Assembly: GCA_963783945.1 (NCBI GenBank)
Contig: CAWAPS010000030.1
Location: forward strand, 62,001-126,000
Length of the DNA stretch: 64,000 bases
DNA from: CAWAPS01 sp963783945
GTDB lineage: Bacteria > Actinomycetota > Acidimicrobiia > Acidimicrobiales > Palsa-688
Direction: 5' to 3'
Shown: in pieces, positions 26,967-36,156 of the stretch
Numbering within the stretch: position 1 is the stretch's first letter
How the letters are laid out: every line of letters begins with the position of its first letter
Program-made: the position numbers and the translations under genes
Notes under the pieces: model-generated
Database searches by the model: none
Seen by the model: only the letters and a program-made list of their open reading frames with translations
Told to the model about the DNA's origin: nothing

Positions 26967-27529
26967 GCCGGCTACGAGGGTGCAGCGGCGCGGGTGGGAC
27001 GGAGCGGGCACGGCGAACGGCGGCGCGGCCCAGCGGATCGGGTCGCCGTCCCTCACTCGAGAGCGACGAAGGGGATCGGGCCGCCAACGCTCACTCGAGG
27101 GCGGCGCAAGCCGAGAGCCCGAGGCGCCGGACGCCGCAGTTGGCGACAGCCGGTCCCCCCACTCTGACTGACTGTCCGAATTGCCGGAATTTCTCGGAGA
27201 CTTTTTGGATTCTCGGTGTCAAATTGCACGTTAAACGTGCGAAATGCCTACGAGAACACAAAAGTTCTACGAGAAATTCGTCACATACGCATCTCAACTG
27301 GCCCGAAACCCCTGCCTCAGAAGCCGACGCTCGGCCGCCCGGCTCGGTTCGGCTCGGCTCGGCTCGGGCGAGATTTCGCGGCGCCCGCTCTCGCCGGGAT
27401 CTCCCACCCCCTGCCCCACCCCGCTACCCCGCTCCCCTGAACGCTCCATCGCTCTCCTCGCCACCTCACCGCTCTCGCCGGCCGCCGGTCGCATTGACCA
27501 GCCAGGCCGACCGGATACCCTGTTCGGCC
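26967..27529. other. 563-base non-coding stretch with a GCACGT hairpin
   Basis: No convincing gene. The first part holds two imperfect direct copies of a sequence containing gatcggg and ctcactcgag (about 27035-27105). From about 27170 to 27310 the DNA is distinctly less GC-rich, and includes the perfect inverted repeat GCACGT-taa-ACGTGC (27226-27240). A short ggctc-type tandem run lies at about 27341-27369. It precedes the polysaccharide genes and may hold their promoter. Confidence 0.6.
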
Positions 27530-28081
27530 ATGCCGGCCATCGTCGAGTCGGATCGCATCGCCGGCGTATGGATCGTCGATCCTGATGCCCACGCGGACGG
27601 GAGGGGAAGGTTCTACGAGACGTACCGGCGGTCGTGGTTTCCCCAGGGAAGAGAGATGGTGCAGGGCAACCGCGCCGATCGGGCCGCCGGTGCGGTCGTG
27701 GGGCTTCACTACCACCTCCACCAGGCGGATTACTGGACGTGCCCGCGGGGTACGGCCCGTGTGGTCCTGCACGACCTGCGCTGCAGCTCTTCGACGGAAG
27801 GCGTCACGGAGGCACTGGAGATCAGCGGGGACAACTGCCGTGGCGTGTTCATCCCCCCCGGGGTGGCTCACGGCTTCGCGTCGCTCAGCGATCTGACGAT
27901 CACGTACCTGGTCGATAGCTACTACAACCCCGACGACGAGCTCGGCGTGGCATGGGACGATCCCGACATCGGCGCCGAGTGGGGGGTGGCTGCTCCGATC
28001 CTGTCCGCCCGCGATCTCAGCAACCCCCGGCGAGGCGACATTCCCGCGGCTCGCCGACCCCACGCCGGCATGAGGCGGTGA
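27530..28081 (+). CDS. RmlC-like dTDP-4-dehydrorhamnose 3,5-epimerase family protein
   Basis: 183-residue cupin related to dTDP-sugar 3,5-epimerases used in deoxysugar synthesis. Recognisable pieces: GRFYETYRRSWFP (RmlC FxE-type start), VGLHYHLHQADYW in place of the usual RGLHYQ motif with the catalytic His retained, FIPPGVAHGF, and YYNPDDELGVAWDDPDIGAEW. The ATG at 27530 begins the domain; the frame is open for another 670 bases upstream, but that part is low-complexity. No RmlA/B/D genes are in the window, so the product may be another 3,5-epimerised sugar. Confidence 0.82.
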   Translation: MPAIVESDRIAGVWIVDPDAHADGRGRFYETYRRSWFPQGREMVQGNRADRAAGAVVGLHYHLHQADYWTCPRGTARVVLHDLRCSSSTEGVTEALEISGDNCRGVFIPPGVAHGFASLSDLTITYLVDSYYNPDDELGVAWDDPDIGAEWGVAAPILSARDLSNPRRGDIPAARRPHAGMRR

Positions 28082-28115
28082 GAGCGCCCGATGGTGAGGC
28101 GGAGGTAGGACCGGC

Positions 28116-28727
28116 ATGGATCCCGAGCCCGGGGTAGCGGCGTTCGACTTTGACGGGACCCTCGTCAAAGGCGACAGTTTTCCGCGTTTCCTAGCGCACC
28201 TTCTCGGCCGCCGTCGGTTTGGCCTGCTCCTGCTGATGGCCCTCCCTGCGATGCTGTCGAGTTATCGGCTCTCAGGTCGAGACGGGGCGAAGTCCGTGCT
28301 GCTCTCCCGGACTTTGGCCGGGTTGTCCGTGGATGCGGCCCGCACCGCAGCCGAGGAGTTCGCCCGGACCCTCGTGGCCAGGATCCGTCCCGCCATGGCC
28401 GAGGTCATGGCCTGGCACGAGCGTCAGGGACATAAGCGGATTCTGGTGTCGGCATCTCTTGCCCTCTACCTCGAGCCTTTCGGCCAGCTGAAAGGCTTCG
28501 ACGAAGTCATCGCTACCCGCCTGGAAGTCGACAGCGACGGACGGCTCACCGGCCGCATGGACGGACCGAACGTTCGTGCTGAACAGAAGGCGATCATGCT
28601 GGCTGAGGCGTTGGCGCCCGATCGGGTCGAGATCTGGGCCTACGGAGACAGCGCCGGCGATGTTGAGATGCTCGCCATGGCCGATCATCCGGTCTGGGCC
28701 GGCCGCCGCCTGCGCCGCCTCGGCTGA
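28116..28727 (+). CDS. HAD-IB family hydrolase (phosphoserine phosphatase-like)
   Basis: 203-residue phosphatase. Motif I is AAFDFDGTLVKGDSF (nucleophile and acid/base Asp), motif II lies in RILVSASLALYLEPF (Ser), and motif III/IV is EIWAYGDSAGDVEMLAMADH. A helical cap with a hydrophobic stretch (FGLLLLMALPAMLSSY) follows motif I. This is the SerB-like IB subfamily seen near lipid or polysaccharide genes. The substrate is unknown. It starts 34 bases after the epimerase stop, so the two genes are probably co-transcribed. Confidence 0.82.
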   Translation: MDPEPGVAAFDFDGTLVKGDSFPRFLAHLLGRRRFGLLLLMALPAMLSSYRLSGRDGAKSVLLSRTLAGLSVDAARTAAEEFARTLVARIRPAMAEVMAWHERQGHKRILVSASLALYLEPFGQLKGFDEVIATRLEVDSDGRLTGRMDGPNVRAEQKAIMLAEALAPDRVEIWAYGDSAGDVEMLAMADHPVWAGRRLRRLG

Positions 28728-28893
28728 CTGTCCCCAGACCGATCCGGCCCGCCCCGCCTCCGCCGACTTCCCCAGACCGGCCCGCCTCTTGCGCCGCCTC
28801 GGCTCACGGCCCCGGACCCGGAGCCGGCACCACCCCACCGGCCTCCGGTCACCTTGACCGACTTGCCCGGGGTCGATCCGCCACAATGGGCAA

Positions 28894-29859
28894 ATGGCTA
28901 AAACCGCGCTCATCACCGGCATTACCGGCCAGGACGGCTCCTACCTGGCCGAGCTGCTGCTCGACAAGGGATACGACGTGATCGGGTTGCATCGCCGGAG
29001 CAGCACGGTGACCTTCGAGCGCATCACCCATCTCATGGACCGGCTCACCCTGGTCGCCGCGGACCTTCTCGACGAGGCGTCGATGATCAGGGTGCTCCGC
29101 GACCACCGGCCGGCCGAGGTGTACAACCTGGCGGCCCAGTCCTTCGTGCAGACATCGTTCGCCCAGCCGGTCCTCACCGGGGAGGTCACGGCTCTCGGCG
29201 TCACCCGCCTGCTTGACGCCATCCTGCTCGTCGACCCGTCGATCCGCTTCTACCAGGCCAGCTCCAGCGAGATGTTCGGCAAGGTGGTCGAGGTGCCACA
29301 GGCCGAGAACACTCCGTTCTATCCCCGCAGCCCGTATGGAGTGGCCAAGTTGTACGGCCATTGGATCACCGTCAACTATCGGGAGAGCTATCGCCTACAC
29401 GCCAGTTCTGGCATCCTGTTCAATCACGAGAGCCCACGCCGGGGCCTGGAGTTCGTCACCCGGAAGGTGACCTTCAGCGCGGCGGCGATCAAGCTCGGCC
29501 TCCAGAAGAACGTCTCCCTCGGGAACCTCGAGTCCCAGCGGGACTGGGGGTTCGCGGCCGACTACGTCAACGCCATGTGGATGATGCTCCAGCAGGACGA
29601 GCCTGGCGACTATGTCATCGCCACCGGCGTCACCCACCCCGTCCGGGAGCTGTGCCGGATCGCGTTCGATCAGGTCGGGCTCAACTGGGAGGACCATGTG
29701 GTGATCGACCAGCAGTTCTTCCGCCCGGCCGAGGTCGATCTGTTGATCGGTGATTCGACCAAGGCCCGGGAGCAGCTCGGCTGGAAGCCCGAGATGGGGT
29801 TCGATGAGCTGGTGCGCACCATGGTTGACGCCGACCTGGTAGGGCTCCGCAAAGGCTAG
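28894..29859 (+). CDS. gmd: GDP-mannose 4,6-dehydratase
   Basis: Extended short-chain dehydrogenase converting GDP-D-mannose to GDP-4-dehydro-6-deoxy-D-mannose, the precursor of fucose, rhamnose and related 6-deoxy sugars. The NAD(P) site is ITGITGQDGSYLAELLL; the catalytic set includes SSSEMFG and YPRSPYGVAK (Tyr/Lys). FNHESPRRGLEFVTRKV is nearly invariant in Gmd. Length (321) is a little shorter than the usual 340-370. It follows the HAD gene by about 165 bases. The call is strong, though a closely related GDP-sugar dehydratase cannot be excluded. Confidence 0.9.
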   Translation: MAKTALITGITGQDGSYLAELLLDKGYDVIGLHRRSSTVTFERITHLMDRLTLVAADLLDEASMIRVLRDHRPAEVYNLAAQSFVQTSFAQPVLTGEVTALGVTRLLDAILLVDPSIRFYQASSSEMFGKVVEVPQAENTPFYPRSPYGVAKLYGHWITVNYRESYRLHASSGILFNHESPRRGLEFVTRKVTFSAAAIKLGLQKNVSLGNLESQRDWGFAADYVNAMWMMLQQDEPGDYVIATGVTHPVRELCRIAFDQVGLNWEDHVVIDQQFFRPAEVDLLIGDSTKAREQLGWKPEMGFDELVRTMVDADLVGLRKG

Positions 29860-29943
29860 CCGGGGCTTGGGCCGGACGCCCGCCCCGCCCCCACTCAGGA
29901 CGCCCCGCCCCGCCCCCTCAGGACGTCCCGCTTCCACCCCCGG

Positions 29944-30720
29944 TCAGCCCGCCACGGAGATTCCGATGGCCCGCCCCGACCATCCAGCGATGGTGGTAGC
30001 CGGATCACCCAGATAGGTCGCATTGCCGAACGCGTAGGCCCGACCACTGGCCCCGACCATCACATAGCCTCGACCATTCGGCGTAGGGGTGACCGCGGTG
30101 ATCGTGTCGGTCTGACCGGTGCCGGGCAGGGACCCGGCGAAGTGGGCGTCTCCGAAAGTGAAGATCCCACCATCCCGGCCCACCAGCCAGTACCCCTTCC
30201 CGTCGCCGGTTCTCACCATGGCGACGATGGGCTGGGCCAGCCGTACACGCCCGGTCGACCCGTAGAACCGGGCGTCGCCAAAGGTGAAGATCCCACCGTC
30301 GGAAGCCACCAGCCAGTACCCCTTCCCATCGGGGGTGCGGGCCATGCCGACGATGGGCCGGGCCAGCCGTACATGCCCGGTCGACCCGTAGAAGCGGGCG
30401 TCGCCAAAGGTGAAGATCCCACCGTCGGAAGCCACCAGCCAGTACCCCTTCCCATCGGCCGTGGGTACCATGCCCACGACTGGCCGGTTCAGCCGGATGG
30501 CTCCTGTCGACCCGTAGAACCGGGCGTCGCCAAAGCTGAAGATCCCGCCATCGGACGCGATCAGCCAGTAGCCGCCGGCGTCGGGCGTCGGGGCCAGAGC
30601 CAGGACCGGAGCATTGAGGGGGTGACCGGCCATGGACCCGAACGACCGGGCGGAACCAAACGGGTACACCGTTCCGTTCGACGCCACGATCAGGTAGCCC
30701 CCGTCGCTGCCGGCCGGAAC
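29944..30720 (-). repeat. Six-copy 42-residue repeat array of the SpoIID-like protein
   Basis: Units on the minus strand begin GGYLIVASNGT, GGYWLIASDGG, GYWLVASDGGIFTFGDARF (twice), GYWLVGRDGGIF and GYVMVGASGR. The DNA period is about 126 bases, with central copies similar but not identical. Confidence 0.85.
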
Positions 30721-31905
30721 GCTGAGATTGGTGATGGCGAACCAATCCGACTTGAGCCCCAGGGCGCCGGCGAACTCGGTTCCCGAGATAGCGACCCGCC
30801 CGCGGGTGCCGGCGAGGACCATCTGGGTTACCCGCCCACCGAGGTCGCCGAGGCCGTTTCGGCCGGTGACCGCGATCGATTGCAGCACACCGACGGAGGG
30901 GAAAGCGATTTGGACTGAGCTCGTCTCCACCCTCGTGGTCCAGTCGTGGTTGGGGTTCGAGGGGGTGGCGTCGCCGGCGTCCACGACCGCCGGAAAGGCC
31001 CCGCCGGCGGTGTATCCGCCCGTGGAGGACGAGAACTCGGCCAGCGCGACCTTGGTGCGGCTACCGCATGCCGTGTCGCTCCCGCATTCGAGAACCTGCC
31101 GGCCGGTCGCCACGACGGCGGCGTTGCTCTGCTGGTAAAAGGTCTCCGTTTCCGGGCCGTACTGGGTCGGGTCGCCGCCGTACACCTGGCAAGAAGTGGT
31201 GTCGCAGACAGCCGCGTGGCTCGACAGGTAGGCGATGGCGTACGAGCGGGCGGCGACCGCTTGGGCCTCGAGGGCGGCCGCCGGCCAGCTGGCCGGCGAC
31301 TCCCGCGGCACGACCCCCTCGACGTACTGCAGTATGGGCACCGCGTTGATCGCGTTCCCGGTGGACGCCTGGAGGACGATCGACCCGGCGAACCGGCGCT
31401 GCCGGCCGGCCCAGCTCAGAGGCGGCGAGGCACTCGCCGGCTCGCTGGCTATGACATCGACGGGCGTGGTGGAAGTGGCGCTGGCTGTGGCCGTGACGGT
31501 CGCGTTCCTCGTCCCCCATCTGACCGTGTCAGGGCTCCGAACCGCGACTCCGTTGACCCGCAGCTGACCACCGGCTGGGGCGGAGAAGGTCACCGATGTG
31601 TACGGATCCAGCTCGACGATGTTCACCGGGACGGTCGACACTGCCGTCTGGGCCAGGACGGTGCCGCCGTAGTAGTGGGCCAGGATGGATTTGTCGCTCC
31701 AGTTGTAAGGGGCCCGGGCGTAGCCGAGGGCGCCGTACTGGCCCATCCCGCGGCCGTGGCCCCATCCGTGCCCGACCAGGGTGAGCGTGGCGGGAAGGCT
31801 GGAAGCCGAGGCCGGCGGCACCGGGTCCGGTGAACCAGGCAGCGGTGCCGAGAAGAGAACCGCCAGCACAATGGCAGCGCTCAGTCCGGTTAGCAGTCTT
31901 CGCAC
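29944..31905 (-). CDS. Secreted SpoIID/LytB-domain protein with six C-terminal 42-residue repeats
   Basis: 653 residues with signal peptide (LTGLSAAIVLAVLFSAPL). The SpoIID/LytB segment includes GHGWGHGRGMGQYGALGYA and VVPRESPASWPAAALEAQAVAARSYA (named here in part: the VAARSYA core is typical). Such domains bind or process peptidoglycan. After a beta-rich stretch the C-terminus has six units built on GYWLVASDGGIFTFGDARF, each about 42 residues. The three central copies are nearly identical; the first, fifth and sixth diverge. Two other proteins in the window carry the same tail. An envelope or cell-surface location is inferred. Confidence 0.85.
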   Translation of the reverse strand: MRRLLTGLSAAIVLAVLFSAPLPGSPDPVPPASASSLPATLTLVGHGWGHGRGMGQYGALGYARAPYNWSDKSILAHYYGGTVLAQTAVSTVPVNIVELDPYTSVTFSAPAGGQLRVNGVAVRSPDTVRWGTRNATVTATASATSTTPVDVIASEPASASPPLSWAGRQRRFAGSIVLQASTGNAINAVPILQYVEGVVPRESPASWPAAALEAQAVAARSYAIAYLSSHAAVCDTTSCQVYGGDPTQYGPETETFYQQSNAAVVATGRQVLECGSDTACGSRTKVALAEFSSSTGGYTAGGAFPAVVDAGDATPSNPNHDWTTRVETSSVQIAFPSVGVLQSIAVTGRNGLGDLGGRVTQMVLAGTRGRVAISGTEFAGALGLKSDWFAITNLSVPAGSDGGYLIVASNGTVYPFGSARSFGSMAGHPLNAPVLALAPTPDAGGYWLIASDGGIFSFGDARFYGSTGAIRLNRPVVGMVPTADGKGYWLVASDGGIFTFGDARFYGSTGHVRLARPIVGMARTPDGKGYWLVASDGGIFTFGDARFYGSTGRVRLAQPIVAMVRTGDGKGYWLVGRDGGIFTFGDAHFAGSLPGTGQTDTITAVTPTPNGRGYVMVGASGRAYAFGNATYLGDPATTIAGWSGRAIGISVAG

Positions 31906-32183
31906 GTGGAGGGGCCTCCTGTCCTCCGAGCCCCGCCCGCAGTCAGGTTAGAGGATGGGCCCCAGGGAAGAAAACCCGAGGTCCTCCGGGAGCCGGGTGG
32001 CGATCGCCGAAGGGCTGGGTCGAAAGCAGGCCGCGGTGGGCCCTGCAGCAGTCATCCGCAACCGCCAGGCGGTCGTCCGCCGCGGCTGATCGGCTCGCCC
32101 GACCCGGAACCCAATCGCCCCCGAACCTAATAGTTGGTCGCCCCCGACGGTCGCACGCAGGCGCTCCCGACCCCACCCGCTCC

Positions 32184-34257
32184 TCAGGAGGTCAGGCCGA
32201 CCACCGGCGCCGGTATGCGCACCCCGCCCGTCGGACCCGAGAAACCTGGCATCGCCGAACGAGAACAGCCCACCATCAGACGCCACCAACCAATACCCCT
32301 TACCATCCGGCGTCGACGCCATCCCCACCACCGGCTTCACCAACCGCACCCCGCCCGTCGACCCAAAAAACCGGGCATCGCCGAACGAGAACACCCCACC
32401 ATCAGACGCCACCAACCAATACCCCTTACCATCCGGCGTCGACGCCATCCCCACCACCGGCTTCACCAACCGCACCCCGCCCGTCGACCCAAAAAACCGG
32501 GCATCGCCAAACGAGAACACCCCACCATCAGACGCCACCAACCAATACCCCTTACCATCCGGCGTCGACGCCATCCCCACCACCGGCTTCACCAACCGCA
32601 CCCCGCCCGTCGACCCAAAAAACCGGGCATCGCCAAACGAGAACACCCCACCATCAGACGCCACCAACCAATACCCCTTACCATCCGGCGTCGACGCCAT
32701 CCCCACCACCGGCTTCACCAACCGCACCCCGCCCGTCGACCCAAAAAACCCGGCGTCGCCGAACGAGAACACCCCACCATCAGACGCCGACAGCCAGTAG
32801 CCGAGCCCATTGCTGCGAAGCGTTATACCAACCACCGGCTTGGCCAGCCTCGTACCGGCCAGGTCGCCTAACTCGGCGACCTGGCCGAACGAGTAGACGC
32901 TTCCGTCGGACCCGACGATGTCATACCCGTCAAAGAGGTGCGGGGGCTTGGCCTCGGCTGCCAGCGCGGCCGGCACGTCGAGCACTCCCCCGGCGATCTT
33001 GTGCCCGCCGGCGGTCGGCCGAGCTGTCGCTTCGAGCAACTCGACAATTTGCGGCCCGCTCAGCTGCGGGTCGTGAGCGATCATCAGTGCAGCCGCGGCC
33101 GACACCTGCGGAGCAGCCATCGACGTCCCGTCTTCCACGTGGTACAGCTCCGAAGCGCTGTTCCAGGTGGAGATGATGTCGAGCCCGGGGGCGGCGATGT
33201 TGGCCGCCGAACCCCACTGAGAGAACGATTGGACGTTGCCGGCGTTGTCGGTGGCCGCAACGGACAGCACTCCCGGATAGGACGCCGGGTAGGTCGGAGA
33301 GTTGAACCCGTCGTTGCCCGCCGCCGCCACCACCACGACGTTGTGAGCGATGGCATACTCCACGGCCGCCTGCTCGTCCGGATCAGGGCCGCAGTTGGTC
33401 GGGTCGGCCTGGCAGCTGAAGTTGGCCAAGGACATGTTGATGACCCGGTCTCCGGCGGCGACGGCATCGTAGATCGCGGTCGCCAGATCAGCGGTGTTCC
33501 CGGAGCCGGTGGAGTCGAGAACCTTGTACTCGTCGACCTTGACCGCCCACCCCAGGCTGGCTATGCCGATTCCGTTGTCGGTATCGGCAGCGACTATGCC
33601 CGTCACATGGGTGCCGTGACCGAGGCCGTCGCCTGAACCGGCGCAGAGGGGGTCATCAACCATACAGATGTTGTGCTGGGCCACGATCTTGCCTTGCAGA
33701 TCGGGGTGGGCGGCATACACGCCGCTGTCCAGCACGGCGACCTTCACCCCTGCGCCGTGGGTAAACGCCCACGCCTGAGGAGCCCCGATCGCCTTGAGAT
33801 AGGCCTGGTTCCAGATGCCCGTGTCACCGAAGTCGTCAGAAGCCTGGCAGCCGGACACGTAGCAGGGGTCATCAGGTGTCGCCGCGGCGTGGACCGGCTG
33901 CGCCACCGACGCACTGCTGACCGCCGGGTCAGAACGGAGGTTGGCCAGGAGGGACGGGACCTGGCCCTCCGGGACCTGCATCACGACTCGGTCACCCGGC
34001 GCCGATACGTGCTTGCCGGCGGGGGTCATGCCGAGCACTCCCGCCGCGCTCACCGATCCGTTCGCCATCTGCGCCACGACCGTCTGGTCCGGCCCGCTGT
34101 TCACAGACGCCGACGCCCCGCTCGCCGACGCCCCGCTCCCTGACGCCGCGCTCGCCGACGGCGGGCTCGCCGCCACCAGGAACCCGAGGAGGGTCAACGT
34201 GCTCGCCGCGGCAAGCGCAACCCGCCTGCAGCGCCTGGGCAGGAGGTCGTGCGCCAT
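32184..34257 (-). CDS. Secreted subtilase (S8 peptidase) with six C-terminal 42-residue repeats; frameshifted at the end
   Basis: Signal peptide, Ser/Ala-rich pro-region, then the peptidase domain with catalytic D177 (VAVLDSGV), H214 (GHGTHVTG), oxyanion N315 (AAGNDG) and S379 (DGTSMAAP). The tail from about residue 440 consists of six repeats like GYWLVASDGGVFSFGDARF. In the last repeat the reading frame shifts: comparison with its near-identical neighbours shows one extra G at 32233-32234 on the plus strand. Without it the sequence reads FLGSTGGVRIPAPVVGLTS and stops at 32184. The open frame to 31948 is then spurious. A secreted or surface-bound protease is expected. The sequence shows all of this directly except localisation. 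Confidence 0.88.
32187..32945 (-). repeat. Six-copy, 126-bp tandem repeat array of the subtilase tail
   Basis: A 126-base unit (42 codons) recurs at exactly 126-base spacing, for example the same 10-mer accccttacc at 32295, 32421, 32547 and 32673. These four copies differ by only a few bases. The outermost units (toward 32900 and 32200) are more diverged. All units are in frame. Confidence 0.92.
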
Positions 34258-34319
34258 AGCCCGATCACCCTAATGGCCGGGACGGACGCCGCAGTCGCGC
34301 CCTGCTACGGTCCCCCGCC

Positions 34320-35525
34320 GTGCCCGGGCATGTCGCCTTCGTTCCCCCCCGCTTCGGCGATCAGGTCGTAGGAGGGTCTGAGGCCGTGGTAAGGGAGATC
34401 GCCACCGGGCTCGCCGGCCGAGGTTGGGACGTCGAGGTTCTCACGACCTGCGCCGTCAACCATTACACCTGGGCCAACGACCTGCCAGAGGGGGAAACGC
34501 TCGAGGACGGAGTGACGGTTCGCCGCTTCCCGACCATCTCTCACTCGTCGCTTCGCGGCTTGCGGGCCCAGCGCTCCATTCAACAGGGAGTCGTCCCGCC
34601 GGTCGACGACCAGTGGACCTGGGTGAGCTGGCGCTTCACCGTTCCCGGCCTCTTTCATCATCTGCTGCGCCACGGAGCGGCCTACGACGCTGTGGTGTTC
34701 TCGCCTTATCTGTTCTGGACGACCACCGCTTGCTTGTCGACCGTGCCTGGCAAAGCCGTGGTCATGCCGTGCCTGCACGACGAGACCTACGCCCGGCTCG
34801 ACGTGGTGCGACCGGTGCTCGCCCAACCGACCTCGGTGTGGTTCCTGTCGGAGCCCGAGCACCAGCTGGCTCACACGCTCGGGCCGGTGACCCCTGAGCA
34901 CACCGTGACCGGGGCCGGCATCACCGTTCCTTCCGGGTACGACCCGGAGGCGTTCCGCGCTCGCTACGGCCTGCGACGGCCTTTCGTGTTGTATGCCGGC
35001 CGGCGCGAGCGGGACAAGGGCTGGGACTGGCTGCTCCAGGCATTCGGCGAGGCCACGCAGCACGGCGCGAGCGACGTCGACCTGGTGAGCATTGGCGTGG
35101 GCGAGGTCGAGGTGCCGGCCGAGCTGTCCGGCCGGGTGATCGACCTCGGATTTCTGCCTGACAACACCCGCAACGACGCCTTCGCCGCCGCCCTGGCCTA
35201 CGTGCAACCCAGTCGCATGGAGAGCTTCTCGCGCACGATCATGGAGGCCTGGCTGGCCGGCACTCCGGTGCTGGCGATAGACGGGAGCCAGGTGGTCGCC
35301 TGGCACTGCGAGCGTTCCGGCGCCGGCTTCACCTTCGCCGACGGCCGGGAGCTCGGCCGCCACATCGCCTCTCTGACCTCGGATGTGGAAGCCGGGCCTC
35401 GCCTGAGCGAGAGGGGTCGCCGGTACGTGCTCGAAAACTACAGCTGGCCGGTGGTCCTCGACCGGATGGAGGCCGACCTGGACAGAGTGGCATCCGGTGA
35501 CGCAGACGCGAGCGCCGGCCTTTGA
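34320..35525 (+). CDS. Glycosyltransferase family 4 (GT-B fold)
   Basis: 401 residues. The acceptor domain begins with FVPPRFGDQVVGGSEAVV (Gly-rich loop of GT4). The donor domain has VLYAGRRERDKGWDWLL and the E-x7-E type region ESFSRTIMEAWLAGTPVLA. It probably transfers a nucleotide-activated sugar to a lipid-linked surface glycan. The start is GTG at 34320. The next gene begins at the stop as TTGA, so translation is coupled. Donor and acceptor are unknown. Confidence 0.87.
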   Translation: MPGHVAFVPPRFGDQVVGGSEAVVREIATGLAGRGWDVEVLTTCAVNHYTWANDLPEGETLEDGVTVRRFPTISHSSLRGLRAQRSIQQGVVPPVDDQWTWVSWRFTVPGLFHHLLRHGAAYDAVVFSPYLFWTTTACLSTVPGKAVVMPCLHDETYARLDVVRPVLAQPTSVWFLSEPEHQLAHTLGPVTPEHTVTGAGITVPSGYDPEAFRARYGLRRPFVLYAGRRERDKGWDWLLQAFGEATQHGASDVDLVSIGVGEVEVPAELSGRVIDLGFLPDNTRNDAFAAALAYVQPSRMESFSRTIMEAWLAGTPVLAIDGSQVVAWHCERSGAGFTFADGRELGRHIASLTSDVEAGPRLSERGRRYVLENYSWPVVLDRMEADLDRVASGDADASAGL

Positions 35526-36133
35526 ACCGGGCTGATCGACTGCTGGTGGTCGGCAGCTACCCGCCCGTACCGCTGGCCGCCGCTGACGCGTCCGTGGCAG
35601 AGGTGCGCAGGGGATGGGACGCCGGCTATCAGGTCACCGTCGTGTCGCCCCGTTTGAGCGCGGCCGACCTCATGGTCCCGGTCGCCGGACCCCTTGCCGG
35701 TCACCGGTTGAAGAACGTCCAGCGGCACACCTCGTCCAACCGGATTTCCCTCGTGGTGGAGCCGGGCTTTCCCGTGCCGGCGGGTCCCGGGGTCCTTCAG
35801 TGGATCACCGTCCTCGGCCTGGCCCGGGCCTTGAAGGCATTCGATCACGTGACCCTGGTAAGAGTGGGCTCCGCCGGCCTTTCCTCCCGCGCCGACGCCG
35901 CTCTGGCCGCCGCCGCGGACGTCGTCACGCACCGGGTGGTGGACCAACCGGCGAGCCCCCGTTCGGACGCCAGGGTGACCCCCCTCGGGCCCTCGGAGAC
36001 CGGTCCTCTGGATCGCAGCCGGCAGATGACCGCCGCTGTCGCCAGGAGGCTTCTAGGCCGGCACTACGCCGGCCTGAGGACGGCACTGGCCCGGGCCGAG
36101 CAGCGTGTCCGGACGGTCCTTCGCACCCCGTAG
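35522..36133 (+). CDS. Hypothetical protein coupled to a glycosyltransferase, resembling a GT-B N-terminal half
   Basis: 203 residues starting at TTG that overlaps the previous stop. It opens RLLVVGSYPPVPLAAADASV, like the first Rossmann strand of a GT-B enzyme (VVGSYPP). A second segment, WDAGYQVTVVSPRLSAADLM, fits the same fold. There is no nucleotide-sugar domain, so it could be a half-enzyme or accessory factor. The C-terminal helix is Arg-rich. No certain family. Confidence 0.55.
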   Translation: MNRADRLLVVGSYPPVPLAAADASVAEVRRGWDAGYQVTVVSPRLSAADLMVPVAGPLAGHRLKNVQRHTSSNRISLVVEPGFPVPAGPGVLQWITVLGLARALKAFDHVTLVRVGSAGLSSRADAALAAAADVVTHRVVDQPASPRSDARVTPLGPSETGPLDRSRQMTAAVARRLLGRHYAGLRTALARAEQRVRTVLRTP

Positions 36134-36156
36134 CCTGATCGAGGCCGGCCCGCCGT

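Noticed and set aside
26861..27529. Upstream extension of the RmlC-like gene
   Set aside because: The 223 extra residues are low complexity and overlap the pirin end; the cupin domain begins at the ATG at 27530.
29860..29943. G/C-rich short repeats as a terminator after gmd
   Set aside because: The stretch has direct gccccgcccc-type repeats but no stable inverted repeat followed by a T run.
31948..32183. C-terminal extension of the subtilase open frame
   Set aside because: It arises only after the one-base insertion at 32233; restoring the frame ends the protein at 32184.
32187..32945. Regular direct repeats that could suggest a CRISPR array
   Set aside because: The 126-base units are contiguous, in frame and encode a protein repeat; there are no spacers.
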